Assembly (NCBI GenBank): GCA_026005075.1
Contig: BPKJ01000001.1
Coordinates: forward strand, 186,001-250,000
Reading direction: 5' to 3'
Length of the DNA stretch: 64,000 bases
Origin: Lysobacteraceae bacterium
GTDB taxonomy: Bacteria; Pseudomonadota; Gammaproteobacteria; Xanthomonadales; Xanthomonadaceae
In this document: positions 1-8,906 of the stretch, one piece after another
Position numbering within the stretch: the stretch's first letter is position 1
Layout: every line of letters begins with the position of its first letter
Made by a program: the position numbers and the translations under genes
Notes under the pieces: generated by a model
The model's input: only the letters and a program-made list of their open reading frames with translations
The model's database searches: none
Told to the model about the DNA's origin: nothing

Positions 1-392
1 ACCTTCTCCACCTCCGGCGGATCGGCCTCGACCGGCAGGCGGTCGGCGATGCGCGACACCGCCGCGCGCACGTCGTTGGCCGCGGCCTCGATGTCCCGGC
101 TCAGCGAGAACTCCACGGTGACGTCGGCGCGGCCGGTGACCGATCGCGACTCGATGGTCTGGATGCCCTCGATCCCGGCCAGCGCGTCCTCGACGATCTG
201 CGTGATCCGGGTCTCCACCACCGCGGCCGAGGCACCCGGGTAGCGCACCTCCACCGAAACCACCGGCGGGTCGATGTCGGGCAGCTCGCGCACGGTGAGC
301 CGGGTGAAGGCCATCACCCCCACCACGATCAGCAGCAGGTTCATGACCACCGCGAGTACGGGCCGACGGATCGAGAGGTCGGAGAGCCTCAT
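1..392 (-). CDS. RND-family efflux permease, N-terminal fragment (runs off the left edge)
   Basis: Partial gene; only the first ~130 residues are inside the window. The protein opens with MRLSDLSIRRPVLAVVMNLL and a first membrane helix. A periplasmic stretch of the RND porter domain follows, with ELPDIDPPVVSVEVRYPGAS and the TQIVEDALAGIEGIQ block typical of AcrB/MexB/HAE1-type inner-membrane pumps. These use the proton gradient to drive export as part of a tripartite complex. The start is one base after the stop of the adaptor gene, so the two are co-transcribed. Substrate cannot be told from this fragment. Confidence 0.93.
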   Translation of the reverse strand, partial: MRLSDLSIRRPVLAVVMNLLLIVVGVMAFTRLTVRELPDIDPPVVSVEVRYPGASAAVVETRITQIVEDALAGIEGIQTIESRSVTGRADVTVEFSLSRDIEAAANDVRAAVSRIADRLPVEADPPEVEK

Positions 393-393
393 C

Positions 394-1446
394 TCAGCCC
401 CCTGCCTGGGTCCCGGCCTCCGCCACCGCCACCCCGGGGCGGAGCTTGACCACGCCCTCCACCACCACGCGGTCCCCGGCGGCGAGGCCCTGGGTGATCT
501 CGACCCTGCCGTCGCGGCGCGCGCCGCTGCGCACCGCCACCTGCTGCGCCCGGCCCTCGGCATCGACCACGAACACGGACTGCTCCGAACCGACCTGCAG
601 CAGCGCGATCTCCGGCACCGCGATCACCTCCCGCGCCGGCAGTTCCAGCCGCACCGTCATCAGCATGCCGGGCCGCAGCAGGTAGTCGGGATTGGGCAGC
701 TCGGCCCGCACGGTAACCGCGCGGGTGATCGGATCGACGCGCGAACCGATCACGGTCACCCGGCCGCGGAAGCGGCGCTCCGGCCAGGCCGCGCTGCGGG
801 CGAGGACCCCCTGCCCCGGCGCGACCGCCGCCATCCGCGTCTCCGGCAGCGAGAAGTCGAGCTTGACCGGGTCGATGTCGTCGAGGGTGACGATCGGCGT
901 GCCCGGGGTGACCAGGGTTCCCGGACTGACCTGCCGGAAGCCGAGCACACCGGCGAAGGGCGCGGCGATGACCCGGTCGGCGAGCCGCGCGCGGATCGCA
1001 TCCATCCTCGCCCGCGCGGCATCCCGGGTCGCAATCAGCGAGTCCAGGGTGCTCTTTGGCAAGGTGCCCTGGGCGACCAGATCGGCCTGTCGCTCGAAGG
1101 CCTTCAGGGCCTCGGTGTAGGCCGCCTGCGCCTCCTCCAGCGCCGCCACCTCGGCCCGCCCGGAAAGATCGACCAGCACCTGGCCTTCCTCGACCCGCTG
1201 GCCGTCCTCGAAGTTGACCCGCACCACGGTCTCGGTGACCTTGGCGGTCAGGGTCACCGACTCGTTGGCGCGGACCGTGCCCAGCGCTTCCAGGGTGTCG
1301 GTCCAGGACTGCGGCTGGACCACCTCGGTGACCACCTCGATCGGCGCCTGCCCGCGCCCTGCCCCCGGTTCCGGGGCACGCTCGGCACAGCCGGCAAGCA
1401 GCGCCACGAGCAGCAGAGCCGCGGTCGGCCGGAATCCTGACAGCAT
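394..1446 (-). CDS. RND efflux periplasmic adaptor (HlyD/MFP family lipoprotein)
   Basis: A 350-residue membrane fusion protein that would link the downstream RND permease to an outer-membrane channel. The chosen start gives MLSGFRPTAALLLVALLAGC, a lipoprotein signal with an LLAGC lipobox; an upstream in-frame start only adds arginine/proline-rich residues. The barrel-sandwich half motif (VRVNFEDGQRVEEGQVLVDL) lies near residue 80, a coiled-coil hairpin near 100-150, and the second half motif (VIAAPFAGVLGFRQVSPG) near 160. A conserved RSGARRDGRVEITQGLAAGD block marks the C-terminal membrane-proximal domain. Domain order and length are normal for the family. Confidence 0.94.
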   Translation of the reverse strand: MLSGFRPTAALLLVALLAGCAERAPEPGAGRGQAPIEVVTEVVQPQSWTDTLEALGTVRANESVTLTAKVTETVVRVNFEDGQRVEEGQVLVDLSGRAEVAALEEAQAAYTEALKAFERQADLVAQGTLPKSTLDSLIATRDAARARMDAIRARLADRVIAAPFAGVLGFRQVSPGTLVTPGTPIVTLDDIDPVKLDFSLPETRMAAVAPGQGVLARSAAWPERRFRGRVTVIGSRVDPITRAVTVRAELPNPDYLLRPGMLMTVRLELPAREVIAVPEIALLQVGSEQSVFVVDAEGRAQQVAVRSGARRDGRVEITQGLAAGDRVVVEGVVKLRPGVAVAEAGTQAGG

Positions 1447-1599
1447 CCCATGTCTCCTCGTCCGTGGCCGGACCGGGGCGCGGGCGCAAGGCCCGTGCCG
1501 GTCCGGCGCCCACGGCGGAAGCATGCCGCAGGGACGGGAGCCCCCGCCCCCGCGCGGCGGCAGAACGAGCCGGGGCCGCGCCGGGGCGTCAGGCCGGGC

Positions 1600-2610
1600 T
1601 CAGGCGGCCTTGCTCCACTTGCCGAGGGCCGCCAGGCCGTTTTCCCTGGCGCGCTGCGCCACCGCCCGCTGCGCGGCGGCGTAGTTGCCGGTCATGTCCT
1701 GGGCCCAGAGCTTCAGCGCCGCCTGCTGCATGGCGCGGCCGTAGCTGAAGGACAGCGGCCAGGGGTGCGGCCCCATCCGGTTCATGGCGTCGAGGTGGGC
1801 CGTGGCCGCCTCGTCGCTCTGCCCGCCGGAGAGGAAGACGATGCCCGGCAACAGGGCCGGGACCGTGGCCTTGAGGCAGCGCAGGGTCATCTCCGCCACC
1901 TCCTCGACCGTGGCCTGCTGCGGGCAGTCCTTGCCGGAAATCACCATGCTGGCCTTGAGGATCGTGCCCTCGATCATCACGTTCTGCTCGTACAGGGCGC
2001 CGAACAGCGAACGCAGCGTCGCCTCGGTGACGTCGTAGCAGACCTCGATATCGTGGTCGCCGTCCATCAGCACCTCGGGCTCGACCATCGGCACCAGGCC
2101 CTGCTCCTGACACAGCGCCGCATAGCGCGCCAGTGCATGGCAGTTGGCCTCGATGCAGGTGCCCGAGGGAATGTCCTCGCCGATGTGGATGACCGCACGC
2201 CACTTGGCGAACTTGGCGCCGATGCGGGCGTACTCCTCCAGCCGCTGACGCAGACCGTCGAGGCCCTCGGTGACCACCTCGCCCGGAAAGCCGGCCAGCG
2301 GAACCGTGCCCTTGTCGACCTTGATGCCGGGGATGATGCCCTGCTGCTCCATCAGCTTGACGAACGGGGTTCCATCCTTGCGCGACTGGCGGATGGTCTC
2401 GTCATAGAGGATCGCCCCGGAGATGTGCTCGGACAGGCCCGGGGTCGAGAGCAGCAGCTCGCGGTAGGCGCGGCGGTTCTCCTCCGTGCACTCGACACCG
2501 ACCGCATCGAAGCGCTTCTTGCAGGTGGCGTTGGATTCGTCGATGGCGATGATGCCCTTGCCCGGCGCCACCATGGCGCGGGCGATGTCCTGCAGCTGCT
2601 CGATGCTCAT
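1600..2610 (-). CDS. Fructose-bisphosphate aldolase, class I
   Basis: 336 residues. Cleaves fructose 1,6-bisphosphate to dihydroxyacetone phosphate and glyceraldehyde 3-phosphate through a lysine Schiff base. The protein opens with the class I signature region (APGKGIIAIDESNATCKKRF). It has the FAKWRAVIHIGE strand, VEPEVLMDGDHDIE, and the Schiff-base lysine region EGTILKASMVISG, then FLSGGQSDEAATAHL near the C terminus. It resembles the eukaryote-like class I enzyme found in Xanthomonadales rather than the zinc class II enzyme. A GGAGAG ribosome binding site precedes the ATG. Pyruvate kinase, another glycolytic gene, lies upstream on the same strand beyond one unrelated gene. Confidence 0.96.
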   Translation of the reverse strand: MSIEQLQDIARAMVAPGKGIIAIDESNATCKKRFDAVGVECTEENRRAYRELLLSTPGLSEHISGAILYDETIRQSRKDGTPFVKLMEQQGIIPGIKVDKGTVPLAGFPGEVVTEGLDGLRQRLEEYARIGAKFAKWRAVIHIGEDIPSGTCIEANCHALARYAALCQEQGLVPMVEPEVLMDGDHDIEVCYDVTEATLRSLFGALYEQNVMIEGTILKASMVISGKDCPQQATVEEVAEMTLRCLKATVPALLPGIVFLSGGQSDEAATAHLDAMNRMGPHPWPLSFSYGRAMQQAALKLWAQDMTGNYAAAQRAVAQRARENGLAALGKWSKAA

Positions 2611-2639
2611 GCGTCTCTCCGTTCGGTCGCAGAAAGGGG

Positions 2640-2690
2640 CCGGACCTCGCGGTCCGGCTCGGGATAAACCCTCGCATTATAACCGCACCG
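2640..2690 (-). promoter_or_regulatory. Putative aldolase promoter -10 and leader hairpin
   Basis: On the minus strand a perfect TATAAT (2676-2681) lies about 65 bases upstream of the aldolase ATG. No good -35 is visible 16-18 bases further up. Between it and the gene is a 7-bp perfect hairpin, with stem arms at 2640-2646 and 2651-2657 and a 4-base loop. The hairpin would be in the mRNA leader; its role is unknown. Confidence 0.45.
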
Positions 2691-2820
2691 GCGGCGGCAG
2701 CGCTCCGGGCCGAGCGCCGGCTCCTGCACGGTAGCTGCCGCCGGGGCTGCGCTTGCGTTCAAGGCAAGCGCGGGCCGGCGCCCCGTGGACCGACCCGCGT
2801 CGGACAAGCACGCGCCTCGC

Positions 2821-3513
2821 CTACTTCTGCGTGTTGTCGTACTTGTGCCACTCGTGCTTGGTCTCGACGGAGACGGGCTCCCACTGCCCGATGGCAGGGT
2901 TCCACCGCCAGAGGATACGAATGAAGGTCACGTAGTACCCGCCCCGCGAGGGTGCGGGAAAGACGCAGGCCTGGACCGTCGTCTCGTGGCCCGAACTACC
3001 TGCTGGCGGACCGATCGGAGCATCGGTCGAACCGCTGCAACCGCCATCCTTGGCGATCTCGCCCTGGTTGAACCGGCGCACCACGCCGAGCGGCAAGCGG
3101 AGCTCCCCGTCGGCGGGCTTCATCCTGCTGAACAGGCGCCGCCCGTCGGCAAGGATGATCTCGGCAAAGACCTCCCCGACGCTTGGATGGAGGACGATGC
3201 AGGCACCGCCCGGGGTGCTCATGCCCTCACAGCCATGGCTGACCCTGGGCAGATCGTCCCCGAATGCCCGCAGCACGCCGGGCGGCATACGGCTCTCATC
3301 GTCGGCGAACTTCACTTCGCTAAACAGGCGCCGCCCGTCGGCAAGGATGATCTCGGCAATCACCTCCTCACCGTTCGGGTGCATGACGACGCAGCTGCCC
3401 TCGCTGCTGCACTGCGCTGCGCGAGCGCCAGGCGCCAGCACGCAGAGCCCAAGGACCAGCAGCGCGCGCAGCGCACCGCTTGCACGGGGCAATGAATCCA
3501 TCGCACGGATCAC
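2821..3513 (-). CDS. Secreted hypothetical protein with two internal repeats
   Basis: About 230 residues, family not recognised. The GTG start is chosen because a GGAGG lies five bases upstream; an ATG four codons later is also possible. Residues ~10-33 form a Sec signal peptide (ALRALLVLGLCVLAPGARA). The mature part has two copies of a ~45-residue unit, at about 41-84 and 105-148. Each has a Cys, an HP pair and an identical AEIILADGRRLFS block, and ends in a GV(L/V)R(A/R)F motif. At DNA level 37 bases are identical (3131-3167 and 3323-3359), so the duplication is recent or kept homogeneous. The C terminus has a Trp-rich segment (RILWRWNPAIGQWEPV). Probably periplasmic or exported; no catalytic motif is visible. 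Confidence 0.7.
   Translation of the reverse strand: MIRAMDSLPRASGALRALLVLGLCVLAPGARAAQCSSEGSCVVMHPNGEEVIAEIILADGRRLFSEVKFADDESRMPPGVLRAFGDDLPRVSHGCEGMSTPGGACIVLHPSVGEVFAEIILADGRRLFSRMKPADGELRLPLGVVRRFNQGEIAKDGGCSGSTDAPIGPPAGSSGHETTVQACVFPAPSRGGYYVTFIRILWRWNPAIGQWEPVSVETKHEWHKYDNTQK
3131..3359 (-). repeat. 37-bp perfect direct repeat inside a coding sequence
   Basis: The segment 3131-3167 is repeated exactly at 3323-3359, a 192-base period. Both copies encode the AEIILADGRRLFS block of the secreted repeat protein in the same frame. The sequence between and around them has diverged. Confidence 0.9.
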
Positions 3514-3624
3514 GGGTTCCTCCAGAGTTCTACCCGTACTCGTTCGCAGGGTTGGCCGCGCAGGAACGCAGGCGGGGCGCAGTCTACCGCCCCCCCGCGC
3601 CAACCATCAAGCGTAGCCATGTGT

Positions 3625-5091
3625 TCAGAGTTCGCCGAGTCCCTCGGCCGCACCGTTCTCGCCCACCTTGAGCAAGCGCAGAGTGTTGGTCGAGCCGTGC
3701 TGCTCCATGTGGTCGCCCGAGGTGATGATCACCCGGTCGCCGGCCGCGAGCAGGCCCAGCCCGAACAGGTGACGCACGGCCTCGCGTGCGGCCATGCGCG
3801 GGGCGAGGCCGCGGGAATCAAAGTCGATCGGGTAGACGTCGCGCATCAGCGCCATGCGTCGTCGTGCCTCCGGGTGGCGCGACATGCCGAAGATCGGCGT
3901 CTTCGAACGGAACCTCGAGAGGTGACGGGCGGTGCCGCCGGATTCGGTCAGGGCGACGATGGCGCGGACGTGGATGTGCTCGGTCAGGAACATCGCCGCC
4001 ATCGAGATCGCCTCGTCGGCGCGGGTGAGGTCACGGCGGGCGGCCTCGAAGTCGGTATCGTGGTCGAACTGGCGCTCGGCGCCGCGGCAGATGCGGACCA
4101 TCGCCTCCACCGCGCGTACCGGATGCTGCCCGGCCGCGGTCTCCTCCGAGAGCATCACCGCGTCGGTGCCGTCGATCACCGCGTTGGCCACGTCCAGCAC
4201 CTCGGCGCGGGTCGGGATCGGGCTGTTCACCATCGACTGCAGCATCTGCGTGGCGGTGATCACCACCCGGTTTCCGGCCAGCGCCTCGCGGATGATCTTC
4301 TTCTGCAGGCCGGGCAGCTCGGCATCGCCGATCTCCACCCCGAGGTCGCCCCGCGCCACCATCACCGCATCCGCGGCCTGGATGATCTCCCCGAGGTTGG
4401 CGATGGCCTCCGCCCGCTCGATCTTGGCGACGATGGCCGCCTGGCTGCCGGCCTCCATGGCCAGCCGCCGCGCCTCGTCGAGGTCCTCGGCGCTGCGGCA
4501 GAAGGAGACGGCGAGGAAGTCCACGCCCAGCTCGGCGGCGGTGCGGATGTCCGCGCGGTCCTTGTCGGTCAGGGCGCCGAGCGAAAGCCCACCGCCGAGC
4601 CGGTTCAGGCCCTTGCGGTCGGACAGCGTGCCGTCGGTGAGGACCCGGCAATGGATGCGGTCCTCGTCGATGCGCTCCACCTCGAGGGCGATGAGTCCGT
4701 CGTCGAGGAGCAGGGTGTCGCCGGGGGCGACGTCCGCGGGCAGGCCACGGTAGCTGCAGCCGACCCGGCCGGCATCCCCCGGCGCCGGGTGCTCGCCGCA
4801 GTCGAGGATGAAGGGCTGGCCCGCGCGCAGCTGCACCTTGCCTTCGGCAAAGGTCTCGATGCGGATCTTCGGCCCCTGCAGGTCGCCGAGCACGCCGACC
4901 TCCCGCCCCAGCCGCTTGGCGGCGTTGCGGACCTCGGCCACCCGCCGCGCATGGGCCGCGGCGGTGCCGTGCGAGAAGTTCAGACGCACCACGTTGACGC
5001 CCGCGGCGATCAGGGCCTCGGTCACGCCCGGGCGGTCGGTGGCAGGGCCAAGGGTGGCGAGGATCTTGGTGCGGCGAAGCGGGTCGACCAT
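3625..5091 (-). CDS. pyk: Pyruvate kinase
   Basis: 488 residues from the ATG (MVDPLRRTKILATLGPATD); a TTG six codons upstream is a weaker option. Catalyses phosphoenolpyruvate plus ADP to pyruvate plus ATP, the last step of glycolysis. The N-terminal barrel contains VVRLNFSHG, the B-domain region and the active-site block IVAKIERAEAIANL. This is followed by DAVMVARGDLGVEI and the GNRVVITATQMLQSM stretch, where potassium and substrate residues sit. The C-terminal regulatory domain ends normally with RVIITSGDHMEQHGSTNTLR. The gene is downstream of cysG-cysK but separated from cysK by ~140 bases, so it may have its own promoter. Confidence 0.97.
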   Translation of the reverse strand: MVDPLRRTKILATLGPATDRPGVTEALIAAGVNVVRLNFSHGTAAAHARRVAEVRNAAKRLGREVGVLGDLQGPKIRIETFAEGKVQLRAGQPFILDCGEHPAPGDAGRVGCSYRGLPADVAPGDTLLLDDGLIALEVERIDEDRIHCRVLTDGTLSDRKGLNRLGGGLSLGALTDKDRADIRTAAELGVDFLAVSFCRSAEDLDEARRLAMEAGSQAAIVAKIERAEAIANLGEIIQAADAVMVARGDLGVEIGDAELPGLQKKIIREALAGNRVVITATQMLQSMVNSPIPTRAEVLDVANAVIDGTDAVMLSEETAAGQHPVRAVEAMVRICRGAERQFDHDTDFEAARRDLTRADEAISMAAMFLTEHIHVRAIVALTESGGTARHLSRFRSKTPIFGMSRHPEARRRMALMRDVYPIDFDSRGLAPRMAAREAVRHLFGLGLLAAGDRVIITSGDHMEQHGSTNTLRLLKVGENGAAEGLGEL

Positions 5092-5232
5092 GGTGTTCCG
5101 GCGTTGCAAGCTGGGGATGCCGTGGCAACGCTAGCACAGCCTCGTGCCGTCCCCGTGTCCTGCCCACCGCGGTCGACGCAGCATCCGTGTGCCGGCCTTG
5201 CGGGCCCCGTCCAAGCCCCGGCGCCCTCGCGC

Positions 5233-6213
5233 TCAGGCCGCCTCGCCGGCCCGCTCTGCCTCCAGGACGTCCAGCCAGGCATCGTCCGAGCCCTCCTCGA
5301 TGCCTTCGAAGAGGAAGGTCGAGAGGTAGCGCTCGCCGGTATCGGGCAGCATGGCGAGGACGGTGCTCCCGGGCGGGGCTTGCTTGGCGACCTCCAACGC
5401 GGCGGCCGCGGTGGCGCCGGCGGAGATGCCTACGAAAAGACCCTCCTCGCGGGCGAGTCGGCGCGCGGTGTCACGGGCGAGGACATCGTCGATGGGAAGG
5501 ATCTCGTCGAAGACTTCGCGGTTGAGCACCTCCGGAACGAAGTCCGGCGTCCAGCCCTGGATCTTGTGCGGCTGCCATTCCCTGCCGGCGAGCAGGGACG
5601 CACCGGCCGGCTCGCAGGTGACGATGCGGACCTCGGGCCGGGCCACGCGCAACACCTCGCCGACGCCGGTCAGGGTGCCGCCGGTGCCCCAGCCGGAGAC
5701 GAAATAGTCCAGAGGCCGGCCGGCAAAATCGCGCAGGATCTCCGCCGCGGTGGTGCTGCGGTGGTAGGCCGGGTTGGCGGGATTCTCGAACTGGCGGGCG
5801 AGAAACCAGCCGTGGCGGGCGGCGAGTTCCTCGGCGCGCCGGACCATGCCGCTGCCCCGTTCCGCGGCCGGGGTCAGCAGCACCCTGGCACCGTAGGCGC
5901 GCATCAGCTTGCGCCGCTCGACCGAGAAGGTCTCGCTCATCACCGCGACGAAGGGGTGACCGAGCGCCGCGCAGACCATGGCCAGCGCGATGCCGGTGTT
6001 GCCGGAGGTCGCCTCGATCACGGTCTGGCCCGGCCGAAGCGCCCCGCGCCGCCTGGCATCGAGGACGATGGCGAGCGCCAGCCGGTCCTTGACCGAACCG
6101 CCGGGGTTGAAGGACTCGACCTTGAAGAACAACTCGATGCCGGGCGGGGCGATGCGTTGCGCGCGCACCACGGGGGTGCGGCCGATGGTGTCGAGGATGC
6201 TGTCGTGGATCAT
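5233..6213 (-). CDS. cysK: Cysteine synthase (O-acetylserine sulfhydrylase)
   Basis: 326 residues. A PLP enzyme that joins sulfide with O-acetylserine to make cysteine, the last step of the assimilation pathway encoded around it. The PLP lysine is in FNPGGSVKDRLALA; the substrate loop is EATSGNTGIALA; the phosphate-binding glycine loop is GWGTGGTLTG. HKIQGWTPDFVPEVL and DTGERYLST are family signatures closer to CysK than CysM. The ATG at 6213 has a strong AAGGAG site. An in-frame ATG at 6237 overlaps the cysG stop as ATGA but lacks a Shine-Dalgarno. It follows cysG as a two-gene unit. Confidence 0.95.
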   Translation of the reverse strand: MIHDSILDTIGRTPVVRAQRIAPPGIELFFKVESFNPGGSVKDRLALAIVLDARRRGALRPGQTVIEATSGNTGIALAMVCAALGHPFVAVMSETFSVERRKLMRAYGARVLLTPAAERGSGMVRRAEELAARHGWFLARQFENPANPAYHRSTTAAEILRDFAGRPLDYFVSGWGTGGTLTGVGEVLRVARPEVRIVTCEPAGASLLAGREWQPHKIQGWTPDFVPEVLNREVFDEILPIDDVLARDTARRLAREEGLFVGISAGATAAAALEVAKQAPPGSTVLAMLPDTGERYLSTFLFEGIEEGSDDAWLDVLEAERAGEAA

Positions 6214-6233
6214 GGCGGTCTCCTTGGATCGGG

Positions 6234-7698
6234 TCATGCAGCGCTGGGCAGGGCGGGCCGTTCGCGTTCGGCCGCCGCACCGGTCTCGAAGCGGCCGAGC
6301 GGCGGGCCGCCGAACCAGTGCAGGGACGCGCCGAGGGCAGCGACCTCGCCGACCAGCAGCAGGGCGGGCGAGACCACCTTGAACCTCGCCGCCGCGGCAG
6401 GCAAGCCGGCGAGCGTGGCGAGCACGACCCGCTGCCCGGGCAGGCTGCCGTTCTCGATCAGGGCGCAGGGCGTGGCCGGATCCCTGCCGTGCGCGATCAG
6501 CCGCTGGGCGAAGGACGCGAGCCCGGCCACCCCCATGTAGACGGCGAGGGTCTGCCGGTCCTGGGCCAGCTGGGACCAGTCATGGCGATCCTCGGAATTC
6601 GCGGCAATGGGCGGTCAGAAGACGCACCGACTGGGCGTGGTCGCGGTGGGTCAGGGGGATGCCGGCGTACGCGGCGCAGGCCAGCGCCGCGGTGATGCCG
6701 GGCACGACCTCGTAATCGATGCCGTGGGCACGCAGGTACTGGAGCTCTTCCCCGCCGCGGCCGAACACGAAGGGGTCGCCGCCCTTGAGCCGGACCACGT
6801 GCAGCCCCTGCCTGGCCAGCTCGACCATCAGGCGGTGGATCTCCTCCTGCGCGATGCAGGCTCGGCCGGCCTGCTTGCCGGTCTCGATCCGCCGGGCGTC
6901 GCGCCGCGCCCGCTCCAGCACCGCCGCCGGCACCAGCCGGTCGTGCAGGATCACGTCGGCCTGCTGCAGGCAGCGCAGGGCCTTGAGGGTGAGCAGGTCG
7001 GGATCGCCGGGCCCTGCACCCACCAGCGAGACGAAGCCACGCCCGGCACGACCGGGGCGGGCGAGCGCCTCGCCCAGGGCCTGCTCCGCGGCCGCGGCAT
7101 CGCCCCGGGCCAGCCCGCGCCCGACCGGGCCATCGCGCAGTCCCTCCAGAAAGCGCCGCCGCTGGCGCGGATCCGGCCACCGCGCCCGCAGCCTGCCGCG
7201 CCATCGGTGCAGCAGCCTGGCCAGCTCGCCGATCCATGGCTCGAGCAGGGCCTCGACCTGTTCACGGACCTGCCGCGCCAGCACCGGCGCCACGCCACCG
7301 CTGGAGATCGCCACCTGCAAGGGACCGCGCTCGACCACGGCGGGGGACTGCCAACTGCACAGCCGGCCGTCGTCGACCACGTTGACCCACAGCCTGCGCG
7401 CCTCGGCTTCGGCCGCGACGCGTGCGTTGAGTGCGCGGTCCGGCGTCGCCACCAGCACCAGCCAGGCCTCGTCGAGCAAACCGGCGTGGTACTCGCGGCC
7501 CAGCCATTCGATCGCGCCGCTGCGCGCCAGCGCCGCAACCTCGGCCCCAAGCTCGCGGGCCACGACCCGGATCCTGGCGCCGGCGGCGCGCAGCGGGCGG
7601 ATCTTGCGCGCCGCGACCTCGCCGCCGCCGACGACGAGCACCGTCTTGCCGGCGAGACGGACGAACAGCGGCAGCAGGCGTTCGGCGGGTGCATCCAT
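6234..7698 (-). CDS. cysG: Siroheme synthase CysG, frame interrupted by a 1-base insertion near 6590
   Basis: Trifunctional enzyme that methylates uroporphyrinogen III, oxidises precorrin-2 and inserts iron to make siroheme, the cofactor of the CysI sulfite reductase encoded nearby. The N-terminal dehydrogenase/ferrochelatase part has the [16 protein letters not shown] motif and [20 protein letters not shown]. The C-terminal SUMT part has [18 protein letters not shown] and [18 protein letters not shown]. The frame breaks after [14 protein letters not shown] and homology resumes one frame over ([19 protein letters not shown]) to a normal C terminus. Removing one base near 6590 gives 487 residues, close to the usual length. 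A sequencing error is more likely than a pseudogene, since cysI beside it needs siroheme. Confidence 0.9.
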
Positions 7699-7841
7699 GG
7701 CCCCCACCCTAGGCGAGCCGCTGCGCTCCGACCAATGCCCCGGCGGCAGCTCGACATGCCCTGCCGTCATGTACCGGCAGGCGGACCTCGCTTGCAGCGC
7801 CGCGGGCGCTGCACCAGCATGGTCGGCGGCCCTCTACCACC
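7699..7841. promoter_or_regulatory. Divergent cysG-cysB intergenic region with two hairpins
   Basis: 143 bases between divergent cysG and cysB. It holds two perfect inverted repeats: a 7-bp stem at 7760-7766 and 7775-7781, and an 8-bp stem at 7794-7801 and 7805-7812. Neither has a T run, so they are unlikely to be intrinsic terminators. CysB-type regulators often control such regions, but I cannot identify a specific operator. Confidence 0.4.
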
Positions 7842-8816
7842 GTGACCGCCGTGACCCTGACCCAGCTCCGCTATCTGGTCGCGATCGCCGACGCCGGGCT
7901 GAACATCACCCAGGCCGCCGACCGTGTCCATGCCACCCAGCCCGGGCTCTCCAAGCAGCTCAAGCAGCTCGAGGAGGAACTCGGCTTCAAGCTGTTCTCC
8001 CGCCGTGGCCGGGCCCTGGGCTCGATCACCCCGGCCGGGGCCGAGGTGCTGGAACGCGCCCGCGTGATCGTCAACGAGGCCGACAACATCCGCAGCTTCG
8101 CGGCCAACCAGCGGCGCGAGGCGCACGGCAGTCTGACCCTGATCACCACCCACACCCAGGCCCGTTTCGTGCTCCCCCCCGCGATCGCTGCCCTGGTGCA
8201 GCGCTACCCCGGGGTGTCCGTGCACCTGCAACCGGTTGGCGAGAGTGACATCCCCGGCCTGCTGGCCACCGGGGAGGCCGACCTCGCGATCACCTCGACC
8301 GCCGGCGAAGCGCCCCCGGCAGGTGGGCTGGCCCTGCCCCTGTTCCGCTGGCGACGCCGGGTGGTGGTGCCGCAGGGCCACCCGCTGGCCGAGCAGCGGG
8401 CCCCGGATCTCGCCCAGCTCGGCGCCCACCCGCTGCTCAGCTACGAGTCCTCGGTGCGTCCGGACTCCTCCCTGCGGCGGGCCTTCGAGGCCGCCGGCCT
8501 GCAGCCCCGGCTGGCGCTGACCGCACGCGACGCCGACCTCATCAAGACCTACGTGCGTGCCGGGCTGGGCGTGGGCCTGCTCGCGGAGATGGCCCTGCTG
8601 CGCGAGGATGCCGACCTCATCAGCCTGCCCGCCCCGCGGGCGATCCCGCCCTGCATCACCTGGGCCGTGCTGCCGCGCGAGCGCGTGCTGCGCGACTACA
8701 CCCTCGATCTGCTGCTGGCCATCGCCCCCCAGTACGACCGCCGCGACGTCCGTCAGGCGCTGGAAATCAACGCCCCCCACGACTGGCCGGAGCCGCCCGA
8801 CTGGCAGCCTGGCTGA
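7842..8816 (+). CDS. cysB: LysR-type regulator CysB
   Basis: 324 residues from a GTG; a second GTG three codons on is equally possible. Activator of sulfate-assimilation genes, normally responding to N-acetylserine and sulfide or thiosulfate. The N-terminal winged helix-turn-helix is MTLTQLRYLVAIADAGL-like followed by ITQAADRVHATQPGLSKQLK, which is typical of the CysB/Cbl branch. HTHTQARFVLP starts the co-inducer domain, as in CysB. TARDADLIKTYVRAGLGVGL is the conserved C-terminal core. It sits divergent from cysG-cysK and a few kilobases from cysHIJ, its expected targets. Confidence 0.93.
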   Translation: MTAVTLTQLRYLVAIADAGLNITQAADRVHATQPGLSKQLKQLEEELGFKLFSRRGRALGSITPAGAEVLERARVIVNEADNIRSFAANQRREAHGSLTLITTHTQARFVLPPAIAALVQRYPGVSVHLQPVGESDIPGLLATGEADLAITSTAGEAPPAGGLALPLFRWRRRVVVPQGHPLAEQRAPDLAQLGAHPLLSYESSVRPDSSLRRAFEAAGLQPRLALTARDADLIKTYVRAGLGVGLLAEMALLREDADLISLPAPRAIPPCITWAVLPRERVLRDYTLDLLLAIAPQYDRRDVRQALEINAPHDWPEPPDWQPG

Positions 8817-8906
8817 GCCTGCCCCGGGGTCTCGCTCGCCCCGGCTTGACCGCCACGGCCGGGCGCGCTGAACTGGGCCCATCGCAGGCCGCGACGGGGT
8901 CAGCCC

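Noticed and set aside
3619-6540. Long plus-strand open frame over pyruvate kinase and cysK
   Set aside because: Translation is repetitive Gly/Arg/Ala/His with no motif; the minus-strand genes are certain.
6596-6601. EcoRI site (GAATTC) at the cysG break as a sign of cloning or assembly junction
   Set aside because: Another EcoRI site at about 8930 lies in undisturbed sequence and the other breaks have no common restriction site; both flanks of the cysG site align to one gene.
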